Assembly (NCBI GenBank): GCA_963979005.1
Contig: CAXBVF010000015.1
Location: forward strand, 1-19,143
DNA: 19,143 nt
From: UBA6164 sp963979005
GTDB lineage: Bacteria; Patescibacteriota; Gracilibacteria; BD1-5; UBA6164
Direction of reading: 5' to 3'
A program made the position numbers and the translations under genes. Every line of letters begins with the position of its first letter. Within the stretch, counting starts at the first letter, position 1. A model generated the notes under the pieces. The model ran no database searches and was not told where the DNA came from. It saw only the letters and a program-made list of their open reading frames with translations. Of this stretch, positions 8,554-17,740 are shown piece by piece.

Positions 8554-9798
8554 TTACTTTTTTAATTTATCAAGAGCCTTTATTCTCTTTAAAACTGTTG
8601 GATGTGAATAATTAAAAAATTCATAAATTGGGTGAGGTCTAAGATTACTTAGATTATTTCTAGAAAGGTTTATTAATGCACTTTTTAGTTTTTCTGGATT
8701 ATGATGAATTCATGCGAATTCATCAGCTTGATATTCATTTCTTCTAGATAATATATTTCATAGTAATCAAAATACTATTGAAATAGGAGTATATAATATA
8801 CCAAATGCAACTACTCATACTGCAAAACTAATTCAACTGATAGATCACATTGCTTGAGATATTTCTACTATTTTTAATGCTAGTCAAAGAATGTATAACA
8901 TAATTCAAGTTTGAACTATTCAAAAAGCTAACATTTGAAGTGTATGTTTTCTTTTGTAATGACCTATTTCATGGGCTAGAACTCAAACTAGTTCACTTGT
9001 TGTTAAATCTTTTATTAATGTATCATATAGAACTATCCTTTTTTTAGGTCAAAATCCTGAAAAATAAGCATTGGCTTTTGAACTTCTTTTTGAACCATCT
9101 AATACATAGATATTATCTAGTTTAAATCATACTTTTTGAGCAAATTTTTCTATGGCGTCTCTTAATTCTCATTTCTTAAGTGGTGACTGTTTATTAAATA
9201 GTGGTACAATAAGACTACTATAAAACATCATCATAAATATAGAGAAAAATGTAACAACTCACCATGTATATAACCAAAAATTATCTCCTGTAAATAAGAA
9301 TATCCAAGTAATTAATGCAATTAATGCTCAACCTATTATTAATGAAAGTAATAGTGATTTAAGTGTATCAATAAAAAATAATTTTCTAGTCATTTTATTA
9401 AAACCAAATTTTTCTTCTATTACAAATGTAGAATAATAAGAAAATGGTAAACTAATAATAGTTTGTATTAAAACGATTATTAAAAAGAAATTTAGTGTCC
9501 TTATAATCTCATTTTCTGAACAATACATTGCAAGGAAATCATATAATTGACCAAATCATCAAAAAAGTAAAACAAAGTACATTATAAAAAAAGAAAAAGT
9601 AGATGATATATTTCAAAAGTCATGATTAACTTTTTCGTAATCCATTGATTTCTTATATTTTTTTTCATCATAAATTCCACTTAATTCTTTTGGTAATTTA
9701 GAAGTCCAATTTAGGGTATTTAAATATGATAGAGTTTTTGAGAGTAAAAATTCAAAAACAAATAATCATAGAATAATATAAAATATAGTGTTGTACAT
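8554..9798 (-). CDS. M48 family CAAX-type metalloprotease (Ste24-like)
   Basis: 414 aa, the length typical of Ste24/M48A integral membrane proteases. Zinc motif HEIGH at residues 276-280 (VLAHEIGHYKRKH), with the third ligand Glu355 in NEYQADEFA. The N-terminal part contains several transmembrane segments and FSYYSTFVIEEKFGFNKMT, which matches the conserved YSTFVIEEKFGFN-type block of Ste24. SKRSSKANAYFSGFGPKKRIVLYDTL precedes the zinc site as in the family, and the end is HPTVLKRIKAL. Eukaryotic Ste24 trims prenylated proteins. Bacterial members are thought to act in membrane protein quality control. Substrate unknown. Open only with TGA as Gly. Own terminator, and the promoter is unclear. 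Confidence 0.93.
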
Positions 9799-9840
9799 AA
9801 GCAGATTTAATTAATTAACAATAAAATGAATTTTATAGCT

Positions 9841-9871
9841 AAACAAGTTTTTGTAAAGAAAAAACTTGTTT
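9841..9871 (-). other. Hairpin upstream of the M48 protease gene
   Basis: A 12-bp perfect inverted repeat (9841-9852 with 9860-9871), 7-nt loop, between the structured-RNA terminator and the protease start. It has no T-run beyond the stem on either strand. It could back up termination or shape the protease mRNA leader. Role unknown. Confidence 0.4.
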
Positions 9872-9878
9872 TATACAC

Positions 9879-9911
9879 AAAAAAAACGGGAAGTAATAAT
9901 ACTCCCGTTTT
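9879..9911 (-). terminator. Strong terminator of the candidate structured RNA
   Basis: A stem AAAACGGGA/TCCCGTTTT (9883-9891 with 9903-9911) extended past a one-base bulge by GTA/TAC around an ATAA loop, and followed on the minus strand by eight T (9879-9886). This is directional and points to a minus-strand transcript ending here. Confidence 0.88.
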
Positions 9912-10178
9912 ATTTTAAAATCATTTTCCAGCTTCAAGTTACCAATTACAGAGCAATGCTTATAACGTATAACTAACTAATATTTTGTTAGCAGCTTTCT
10001 ATAGACTATGACTAGCCTGTCTTTCAATAACCATTATTGGTTTGCCTTTTGGGCATAATATACTCTATTTTATAAAGGGGTATATCAATACATATTGACT
10101 GACCTAGATCAGAACATGCTCATATTCAAGACTAAAATATAGGTTTTTCCTTTTGCATTACTTACGTAGTTGCATTTG
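9879..10178 (-). ncRNA. Candidate structured non-coding RNA, about 300 nt, family not identified
   Basis: The 419 nt between the protease start (9798) and the cysS stop (10218) contain no reading frame of use on either strand, even with TGA as Gly. The base mix is richer in G+C than other intergenic stretches here. A consensus promoter stands just upstream (TTGACA at 10208-10213) and a T8 terminator just downstream, so the stretch looks like an independent transcript. Read on the minus strand it holds several local helices: a CTGA/TCAG stem around 10098-10111, GTAT/ATAC near 10080-10091, TGCC/GGCA around 10042-10054, CAATAA/TTATTG around 10026-10040, and CTAAC/GTTAG near 9972-9990. I looked for tmRNA (CCA-end T-loop, Ala-rich tag), RNase P RNA (GAGGAAAGUC and ACAGA elements), SRP RNA (GGAAG loop) and 6S RNA, and could not convince myself of any. 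It may be a divergent member of one of these or a lineage-specific RNA. Confidence 0.6.
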
Positions 10179-10183
10179 CATAT

Positions 10184-10213
10184 ACAATATAAATTAAATT
10201 TAATTAATGTCAA
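10184..10213 (-). promoter_or_regulatory. Promoter of the candidate structured RNA
   Basis: Perfect minus-strand TTGACA (10208-10213), 18-nt spacer, TATTGT (10184-10189). The predicted start is near 10177. The -35 begins 5 nt past the cysS stop codon. Confidence 0.6.
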
Positions 10214-10217
10214 ATAA

Positions 10218-11684
10218 TTATCTTATTTTTTCTAATCTACTTCCCTCTCTTGAGTCAATTATTTTGTATCATAATACTAATAAGTCATCTCTAATTAAAT
10301 CTGCTTTTTCAAAATCTTTTTCTTTTTTAGCATTATTTCTATTCTCTAGTTTTTCTAAAATCTCTGCTGATATTTCTTCTTTTATTTCTAAAATACTAAA
10401 ATCTATTATTCCTAAAACCTGATTAAGTGTTTCTAGGAAATCTTTAGCCGAAAAAAGTTCTTCTAATGAAAACTCATTTTCTCTAATTCAGCTATTAAGA
10501 AATTTTAAAAAACTATGGAACATTGCTAATGCTTCTGGAACATTAAAATCATCCTCCAAGTGATATACATAAGTTTGTAATATTTCCTGCGTATATTCTC
10601 TAAAATCTCTAGAAATTCATCATACTTCTTTATCTCATGCTTCTATTTCTCTTCATAAAGTCTTTAAGGTTTTATCTATAGAATTTATAGCATTAATATT
10701 TGCCTCAAGTTTAGAGAAACTAAAATCTATTTGTGATGAATATTTAGCATTCATAAATCATAATCTAATTGATCTATAAAGTACTGATTTATTTATATCA
10801 GTAAATTTTTCTTCAATATCTCTAAGAGTATAGAAATTATTAGATGATTTTGCCATTTTCTTTCAATCTACCATTAGATGTCATGAATGTAACCAATATC
10901 TGGCGAATTCTTTTCTTGTACATGATTCAGTTTGAGCTACTTCATTTTGATGGTGTGGAAATATTAAATCTACTCATCACATATGAATATCTATTTGTTG
11001 TCCAAAATATTTCATATTACAAGCGCTACATTCTATATGCCATCCCGGTCTTCATTTAATAGTTATTTGTTTTCAATCTATATCAAATTCTTCTTCCCAA
11101 AAATTTTCTCAGTCTGATTCTTTCCAGGCTTTCCATAAAACAAAATCTGAGGCTGAATCCTTATCGTATTCATCATTATCTATTCTAACTCACTGTTTCA
11201 TTCATTTCATATCAAGATTAGCAAGGCGTCAATATTTTCTAAATGATTTCACATCAAAATAAATACTACCATCATCTGACAGGTAAGCATTTTTTCTTTT
11301 TATCATAGTATTAATCATCCTGCTCATTTCTGGCATCAAAGTAGTAACTGGCACAAGATTATCCGCTTTTTGTATTCATAGTTTTTCAATATCTTCTAAA
11401 AATGATGCAGTATATTTTTTTGTAAAAGTTTTTAAATCCGTTCATTCCTCTACACTAGCTTTAATTGTTTTATCATCTACATCAGTTATATTCATTGTAG
11501 TAGCTACATTATAACCAATGAACTTTAAAGTTTTTACAACAATATCCTCAAAAATAAAAGTTCTTAAGTTTCAGATATGTGCATAATTATAAACTGTTGG
11601 ACCACAATAATATACTTTTAATTCTCTCTCCTGAAGTGGTTTAAATTTTTCTAATTTTCTAGTTTTTGTATTAAAAAGTTCCAT
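10218..11684 (-). CDS. cysS: Cysteinyl-tRNA synthetase
   Basis: 488 aa class I synthetase charging tRNA-Cys. The HIGH motif is HIGN at residues 36-39 (YAHIGNLRTF) and KMAKS is at 276-280. The zinc site is complete: Cys27 (YYCGPT), Cys219 (GWHIECSA), His244 and Glu248 (FPHHQNE), with the same spacing as in E. coli CysRS. The end EKADLIRDDLLVLGYKIIDSREG is the usual C-terminal helix and DSREG tail. Its ATG directly follows the TAA of the small ferredoxin gene (TAA-ATG), so the two are translationally coupled. The stop is followed within 5 nt by the promoter of the structured RNA. No terminator of its own is seen. Confidence 0.97.
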
Positions 11685-11924
11685 TTATTTCTTTTTTTTA
11701 TTATTATTTAAAGCAAGACTAGATGCCTTTGCCGGGTTCATATAGTTATGATGATTTCAATCAACTGTTAAATTTGGTCATTCTTTACATTTTCACATAC
11801 ATAAGCACTCTTCAATAATTATATTATCTAAATTAAATCTCTCTTTATCATTTTTTAATCTAGTAATTATATAATCACTAAATCTATCCTTGCAAGTCTT
11901 CCCTGTGCATACTTTTATTTTCAT
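11685..11924 (-). CDS. Thioredoxin-like [2Fe-2S] ferredoxin domain protein, 79 aa
   Basis: 79 aa. Four cysteines are arranged as VCTGKTCK (residues 6 and 11) and ECLCMGKCKEGPNLTVDG (Cys41, 43, 47 region), followed by a conserved-looking YMNPAKASSL. This is the pattern of the small thioredoxin-fold [2Fe-2S] ferredoxins (NuoE-like, COG3411-type), which carry electrons or bind an iron-sulfur cluster. The C-terminus is a short Asn/Lys tail. An SD-like AAAGGA lies 6-7 nt before the ATG, one of the better ones in the window. First gene of a two-gene unit with cysS. A link between cysteine and Fe-S supply is suggestive only. Confidence 0.72.
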
Positions 11925-11951
11925 TTTTATTCCTTTACTAATAATAAATTT

Positions 11952-11979
11952 ATTTTATTTATATAAATTAAATAAGCAA
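11952..11979 (-). promoter_or_regulatory. Promoter of the ferredoxin-cysS unit
   Basis: Minus-strand TTGCTT (11974-11979), 16-nt spacer, TAAAAT (11952-11957). The start would be near 11945, giving a leader of about 20 nt that contains the SD AAAGGA. Divergent from the tRNA-Phe promoter. Confidence 0.5.
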
Positions 11980-11994
11980 AAAATAAAAAAAAAT

Positions 11995-12021
11995 TTGATT
12001 ATATATTTTTTTTAATATAAT
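11995..12021 (+). promoter_or_regulatory. Promoter of tRNA-Phe
   Basis: TTGATT (11995-12000), 15-nt spacer, perfect TATAAT (12016-12021), placing transcription start about 12 nt before the mature tRNA 5' end. Confidence 0.55.
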
Positions 12022-12039
12022 ACTTTAGCAATAAAAAAT

Positions 12040-12114
12040 GCCGGGGTAGCTCAGGGGTAGAGCAGGGCCCTGAAAAGGCCTGTGTCGGTGGTTCAAATCC
12101 GCCCCTCGGCACCA
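12040..12114 (+). tRNA. tRNA-Phe (anticodon GAA)
   Basis: 75 nt including an encoded CCA. All arms close: acceptor GCCGGGG/CCTCGGC (one G-T), D stem GCTC/GAGC, anticodon stem GGGCC/GGCCT with loop CTGAAAA (anticodon GAA), variable GTGTC, T stem GGTGG/CCGCC with loop TTCAAAT, discriminator A, then CCA. It reads UUC and UUU codons, very common here. Single-gene unit with its own promoter and a shared downstream terminator. Confidence 0.97.
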
Positions 12115-12129
12115 TTTTTGAATAAAATA

Positions 12130-12162
12130 AAAAAATAGTAAAACTAAGTTTTACTATTTTTT
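12130..12162 (+). terminator. Bidirectional terminator shared by tRNA-Phe and the antiporter gene
   Basis: A perfect 15-bp stem (12130-12144 with 12148-12162) and a 3-nt loop. T-rich on the plus strand after the stem, and with an A-rich left flank that gives T on the minus strand. The antiporter stop codon (12154-12156) lies inside the right arm, so this hairpin is partly coding. Confidence 0.8.
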
Positions 12163-13770
12163 TATTTTTTTATTTTTTATCTTAGCAAACATTGCCATTG
12201 CTGTTTTTTCTGATTCTACAATTATATTCTTAACATCTAAACCTTTTAACATTTCCTCCTCTTCAAAATTATTTACTTTTACTATAATGTTTCATTTAAG
12301 ATTCATCTTTTTAACAACATTTGTGACTAGAAACAATTTATCACTTTTTCATATAGAAATAAGAATTGTATGTGCTTCTTCAATTTTTACTGATTTTAGA
12401 GTATTTGCTTGAAATGCATTTCAAAAAATTATTGGCTTTCAGTCTTTTTTTGCTTCTTTATATGTTTTTATATTATTTTCTAAAATAATATAATTAATAT
12501 TTTGTTTTTCTAATAGACTTCATAATAATTTTCATAACCTTCCATATCATATCAACACAATATGTTTATCTAATTTTTTTGATATTAAACATCATCATTT
12601 ATCTATATTTTTATCTCAGAATATGAAATCAGTTATATCTCACAGATTTCTTAATACTATTGGACTTAAAAGCATCGAAAGAATAATAACAACTACTAAG
12701 ATTTGTCATAATCATGGATCTATCAATTTTTCTATTGTTGCTAATTGAAATACTACAATTGTAAATTCTCAAAATTGAAATAAAGAAAGTGCGGTTTTAA
12801 ATGCTGACCTTTTGTAATTATTAAACCACATTAATATAAAATGAAGTATAGAAACTTTTATAAAAACTAATACAGTTAATAATCAAATAATTGTAAAAAT
12901 GTTATTGTAAATAATTTCTACATTTAATTGCATTCATACTGTAATGAAAAAGAATCACAAAAGCAAATCTCTAAATGGGATTAGATCGGCCTCTATTTGA
13001 TGCTTATAATGTGTTTCAGCTATTAGAAGTCATGCTATAAACGCTCATAAAGAATATGTAAAACCTAGTGTATGTGCTAAAAGTGAAGCTCAAATAATTA
13101 AAAATAAAATTGATCAAATAAATATCTCATTTGATTTAGTTTTTGCTACTTTGTAAAGAAAATAATCCAAAAGATATTTTCAAATTATCCACAGTGTAAT
13201 AAGCAAAACAAAAGCTCATGCTAAAGTTTTTCATAATAAAAGTGTAATATTAGTATCATTTGTAGACAGTAGAGTTATAACTAATAATACTGGTATTACC
13301 ATTAGATCTTGAAAAAGTAAAATTCATAATGATCTATTACCATAATGCTTATTTATATCACCACTTTCATTTAGTATTTTTAATACAATTGCAGTTGAAG
13401 AAAGACTAAGTCATAATGAAATTATAAGTCATTCTATAGGAGCTAATCCTATAATTACAGTTGCTATCAAGTAAAAAATAAGAGTTGTAAGAAAAAATTG
13501 CAAACTTCAAAAAATGAATACATTTCTTTTCATTTTTACCAAGTGTTTTAGAGAAAACTCTAAACCAATAGTGAACATAAGAAAAACAATACCAAATTCT
13601 GCAATAGTTTTTAATTCACTATTTGTCGCCATATCATGCAATCAAAAAATGTAGGAAATAATTGTTCATGTAACTATATATCCTATAATTGTTGGTATTC
13701 TAAATCTATTCATAAACAAATTAAATATTGTTGATACAAATAGAGTTAATACAATTATTTCTAAAATCAT
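12154..13770 (-). CDS. CPA2-family cation/proton antiporter with TrkA-N domain (Kef-type)
   Basis: 538 aa. About 385 residues of transmembrane helices carry the landmarks of the monovalent cation:proton antiporter-2 family: FRIPTIIGYIVTG at the start, FLMFTIGLEFSLKHL, SLSSTAIVLKIL, LLFQDLMVIPVLL, YSLGAFIAGLLIAET and GFFFITVGMQ. From about residue 400 a Rossmann TrkA-N (RCK-N) domain begins with HIVLIGYGRLG, the GxGxxG dinucleotide-binding loop, and continues to the C-terminus (VKVNNFEEEEMLKG). Such proteins exchange K+ or Na+ for protons at the inner membrane, gated by the NAD(H)-binding domain. The ion is not predictable. Stop TAG lies in the tRNA-Phe terminator stem. A TATAAT (13780-13785) stands very close to the start, suggesting a nearly leaderless mRNA, though read-through from the PBP gene 39 nt upstream is also possible. 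Confidence 0.93.
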
Positions 13771-13779
13771 AAGTGCAAA

Positions 13780-13785
13780 ATTATA
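13780..13785 (-). promoter_or_regulatory. Candidate -10 of the antiporter gene
   Basis: Perfect minus-strand TATAAT only 9 nt before the antiporter ATG. No good -35 is visible at 16-18 nt. If used, transcription would start within a few bases of the ATG (leaderless). Confidence 0.35.
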
Positions 13786-13809
13786 AATATAAGCAGTTAA
13801 ATAAATGTT

Positions 13810-16128
13810 TTATTTAGTATTTTTACTCGGTATTCAATAATAATCAAATAAATATGCCGCAACTTGATTAAAAATATAGGCTGAAGTCTGCCCTCAATAC
13901 TCATTTGTTCTTGGTCTATCTAATTTAACTATAATAACAAATTTTGGATCCTCCGCTGGTCAATATCAAGCATAAGATCAAATAGTAGATCAAACTCATT
14001 CTTCATATGATCATTTATATGGTATCTGAGAAGTTCCAGTTTTTCAAGCTACAGAATATCATTCTACATCTCAATTACTAGCCACTCAATTGGTAGCTGA
14101 ATCAACTAACATTTTTGTTATTAATTCTGATGTAGATTCTTTTATTACTCTTCTCTCTACTTCTTTTTTATAAACTATAGTTTTTCACTCTGGGAATCTA
14201 ATTTCTTCAACAATTCTTGGCTTAATATAGATTCAACCATTTGCTAATACACTATATGAAGTTGCCATTTGTAATGGAGTTACACTAATTCATAATCAAT
14301 AACTACTTGTTAATAATTGTGCTTGGGACCATCTTTCCCATGGTTTTATTTTTGAATATACTTCTCAAGATAAATTTATTCATGTAACTTCTCAAAATCA
14401 AAAATCATTAAAATATTGATATAGTAAAACTTTTCAAACTCTTTGAACAATTCTTATCATTCAAACATTACAACTATAATTTAATGCGTGAGCAAAACTA
14501 TTATATCCTAAACATTTGTCTGATGCATTTTCGATTGTAAAATTATCAATCGTCAATTCTCATTTATCCATATACATTGAATACTTTGTTATTTCTTGCG
14601 TATCCAATCATATTGCAACCGTTATAGATTTCATAATTGAACCTGGCTCATAGAGTGCAGATATAGCATCATTTTTATAAACCTGTGCTCAAAAGTCATT
14701 TTTATACTTATATTTAACTAGTGCTATATCTCATAATTCTTCCCTAGTTGCTTTTCTTAGATATATTTCTTCATTATCATAATAATATTTACTACCATTC
14801 TCAAAATCTTCTATAAAAACAGGATATCATAGTAAATCAACTTTTGGGTCTGGATATACAGAATATTTAACCTTTTCTAGCTCATAAACATCTGAATAAT
14901 TATTTAAGTCATATGAAGGATAATTAGCCATTGAAATTACCTTTCAAGTTTGCGGATCCATAACAACAACTGTTCATTTATTTGCCTTAAACTGTTTAAC
15001 TCATCTTTCTAAAATTCATTCAACTTTTTTTTGTATATTTCTATCTATTGTCGTAATTATACTTACTCATTCTCAAATTAAATCCTCTTTTTCTAATGAT
15101 ATAGGATCTATGATTCTTCATAAAATATCTTTTCTACTAACTATTTTTCAATTATTTCACTTCAGAATATTATTAAATTGTCACTCTATTCAATAATGTC
15201 CAACTCATTCACTATCTACAAAACCAATGATTTGAGAAGCAACTTCATTTTCTGGATAAAACCTATTTGGTTTAGGAGACAGAATAAAAAATCTTGAAAT
15301 AGATCTATCAATATCCAAAATTCATTTTTTTATAGCTTCATTTTCATCATCTATTACCTCCTTTAAATATTCAGATACATGAATTGAAACTTTATTAATT
15401 ACTGGTATGTATTTTAATTTTCTTTTTCTAAGTAAATATTCTAAGTCAGTTGCATCATATGCTAATACCGTAGATAATTTTTCACTTACGTAAGATAAAT
15501 TTGTTATTTCTTCTGGGTTAGCATAAATGTAATTTCAACTAGGATAAATTCATGGCAATCATAACTTTTTCACCTTATCTATCTGATCATTCTCTAATTC
15601 TTGATCCAAAAATACACTAGTTACTGTTTCTTGCAATAACTTCTTTTTTAGATTATCTAGTAACATTTTTTTTATATTTTCCTCTGTATGTTCATAGTTT
15701 TCTATTTCTAGTACTTTCAAAAATTTTGTAAGATTATTTTCACATTCTCTCCTAGATTTCAGATAACATATTTGTTTATAAACAATATCTTGTAAAAAAT
15801 AAGCAAGCTTTTCCTTATCTCATTTCATTTGTGGATCAACTGCTATATCATATAAATTTAGAGAAGTTCATAATACTGTCTCCCTTACTCATGATGAAAA
15901 AACCGTTCACCTAGTTACTGGAACTATAACTTTTCATATTTGTTGCTTATCAGCTAAACTTCTATAAAAATCATAATTCATAACTGTATAAGTAAACATC
16001 TTCCACATGATAATTAATGCAAAAACAGAAAAAAAAGCTGCAATAATATGTACTTTATTGCAATTATTTAAAAAACTTTTTATTTTTTTATCTTTGAGTA
16101 ATCTTGTAAAAATCCCCTTTTTTTTCAT
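13810..16128 (-). CDS. Class B penicillin-binding protein (FtsI/PBP2-type transpeptidase)
   Basis: 772 aa. A short basic cytoplasmic tail and one transmembrane anchor (about residues 28-46), a long periplasmic dimerisation region with the conserved GHYGIEGQFNNILKG block near residue 310, then the transpeptidase domain. The active site is complete: SxxK as SIMK with Ser497, SxN as Ser552-Cys-Asn, and KTG at 696-698 (GKTGTSQ, Gly697 flank partly TGA-coded). It crosslinks peptidoglycan stem peptides in the outer leaflet during division or elongation. I cannot say which, so no symbol is given. It is longer than E. coli FtsI (588 aa), mainly in the N-terminal half, where Cys-containing helices (CYLKSRRECENN) are inserted. 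The ATG at 16126-16128 follows the MurL-like gene stop by 3 nt, so the two form an operon. Confidence 0.93.
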
Positions 16129-16131
16129 CAA

Positions 16132-17532
16132 TTATAAATTCTTAAAAATTAGTTCTTTTAATTCGTTTGGTATTATATCTCATCATCAAATTCTAACAAG
16201 TTTTTTTTCAATATTTTTCAGATCTTCATCTTTCATTTTATTTAGAACATCTTTTTTAAAAACTTCTAGTATATAAGGAAGTTTATTTTCTTTGTATTTG
16301 TCTAAACTTTTATACATAGAATAAATCACCTCTTCGGCTTCTCAAACACACTCAAATGGTTTTATTCAACTAATTCATAATAACTCCATAAAAGTTTCCT
16401 CTAGTTCTTTTTTAGCATACAGATCTTCTCAAAATATCTCTTTTACTTCCTTCTTTTTTAAATATGGTCTCAAGATAGAAAATACAAATGCGCATTTTGG
16501 ACATGAATTACACCAATACTTTCAGTCTTTTTTATTATGATTTTTTTCATTTAAAATCTTGAAATTAACATTACAACTAGAAAAATTTCAAAAATATTGT
16601 TTTCAATATTCAGCAAATAACTCTGCTATTTTTACTTCATACATTCACCTTAAAAGTGAAAAATATTTAGTATTATCAGAAATATAATTTTTTACATATA
16701 CTCAAAAGTCTTTTTCAAATTCTAAACTCTTAGAATATTGATGGTTAACTTCAACTCATTCCCATTCTATATTTCAAAAGTCAGCTGATTTTTCATTTGA
16801 TAATACTATATATTTATAGTCATATATATACGAAGCTGCTTCTAAAGCAAAAGCGATAATTCATGTTATAGGTACATGTCAATTATAATATCACTCTTCA
16901 TTTAATTCAAGTAAATTCTCTGAAATTTTTCTCTTGATAGATAGTATTTTTTTGTTTGAAATTTTTGCTGTATTTTTCTTCAATTTATCTTTTTTTCAAA
17001 AAACTACCAAGTCAAAATCTATTCAAGCTTTTTTTAATAATTCAATAGAGACGATTGTATCTTTTCATCATCATGTTGCTACTAATGCTTTATTTGAAAC
17101 ACTAAAATCTTTTTTAATATATTTTTTTCTAGAACAATTAAAAAAATTAAATAGTTTTTTTGGATTAATTTTATTAGTATATAGAAACTCTCATAATCAA
17201 TTTATATAAAATTTTTTCCAGAAATTAATTTGATATTCATCTAAATATCCAGACTCTACTATTAGTTCTTTAGTTGGACAAGATTTATAATAACTTATTC
17301 ATAATGCCATATGAAGATGAAAAAGTATATTATTTAAAGTTTCAATATCAAAATCCCCTCTAATCTTAAAATTTTTGGATGAAAAATCTATGATTTCTTC
17401 AAAAAAAACTTGATTATCAAAATTATAACGAAAAACAGCCTCCATTGTCGAATTATTAAATTCAAAATTAGAAAAATAAAATTTATAGAATTTTTTCATG
17501 ATTTGTATGATTAGTTTTTGCTTAATAATCAT
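16132..17532 (-). CDS. murL: MurL-like UDP-MurNAc-L-Ala-L-Glu epimerase
   Basis: 466 aa from ATG 17530-17532. An internal ATG at 17497-17499 (MKKFYKF) is a possible alternative start. The pattern fits MurL of Xanthomonas, which epimerises the terminal L-Glu of UDP-MurNAc-L-Ala-L-Glu to D-Glu in an ATP-dependent reaction, replacing glutamate racemase. Landmarks in order: LGISYYKSCP; FWKKFYINGLGEFLYTN; GGGKDTIVSIELL at 154-166 (PP-loop-like); NGHVPITGIIA; SNEKSA at 245-250; VNHQYSKSLEFE; YFSLLRGMYE; WCNSCPKCAFVF (Cys341, 344, 347); KPFECVGE. These match my memory of the family closely, but I could not run a search. The gene lies 3 nt before a peptidoglycan transpeptidase gene, consistent with cell-wall synthesis. 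The three glycines of GGGKDT are three consecutive TGA codons, and a second TGA triplet occurs near the C-terminus (RIGGGD). Confidence 0.78.
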
Positions 17533-17557
17533 ATTTTATCCGTATTTTGGATAAAAT
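17533..17557 (-). promoter_or_regulatory. Hairpin abutting the MurL-like start codon
   Basis: A 9-bp inverted repeat ATTTTATCC/GGATAAAAT (17533-17541 with 17549-17557), 7-nt loop, ending one base from ATG 17530-17532. The only SD-like bases for that start (GGAT) are in the stem, so folding would hide them. If the internal ATG is used, the hairpin is in a longer leader. Confidence 0.4.
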
Positions 17558-17646
17558 CAAATTTAGATTTAAATACACGATTCTCATGAAACTATTATCC
17601 TATAGATTAGCCGATAAAATCATTTATAATTAATTTTAAAATTTAT

Positions 17647-17674
17647 TTGATAATTTAATCTTTCTCTATATAAT
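17647..17674 (+). promoter_or_regulatory. Promoter of rpsO
   Basis: TTGATA (17647-17652), 16-nt spacer, perfect TATAAT (17669-17674). Transcription would start near 17681, giving a leader of about 60 nt that contains the hairpin at 17679-17714. Confidence 0.7.
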
Positions 17675-17678
17675 GCAG

Positions 17679-17714
17679 TTACATTTTACTGGTGTATTTT
17701 TCCGGTTAATGTAA
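17679..17714 (+). promoter_or_regulatory. Structured leader of rpsO, possible S15 autoregulation site
   Basis: An imperfect stem: TTACATT pairs with AATGTAA around a small internal loop, then ACTGG with CCGGT (one G-T) under a 9-nt loop. It ends 26 nt before the ATG. S15 mRNA leaders are known autoregulatory targets in several bacteria, with different structures. The stem is seen here, and the regulatory role is inferred from that precedent. The 5' end of the stem is close to the predicted transcription start, so the exact start decides whether the whole helix is transcribed. Confidence 0.45.
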
Positions 17715-17740
17715 ATTTTAATTTATAAAAATACTTAGTT

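Noticed and set aside
9879..10178. tmRNA, RNase P RNA, SRP RNA or 6S RNA
   Set aside because: No CCA-ended acceptor with TTCAA loop and no Ala-rich tag frame for tmRNA. No GAGGAAAGTC or matching ACAGAA element on the transcribed strand for RNase P (a resembling ACAGAGCAATGCTTATA is on the other strand, with no room for the rest). No GGAAG tetraloop region for SRP. No long single rod for 6S.
16129..16131. TTG codon as start of the PBP gene
   Set aside because: The ATG immediately after it (16126-16128) is a better start and leaves the protein unchanged otherwise.
16007..17209. Plus-strand open frames of 89 and 91 codons (16007-16276 and 16934-17209)
   Set aside because: They are antisense to the PBP and MurL-like genes, low in complexity, and have no promoter or ribosome site. 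The opposite frame carries conserved motifs.
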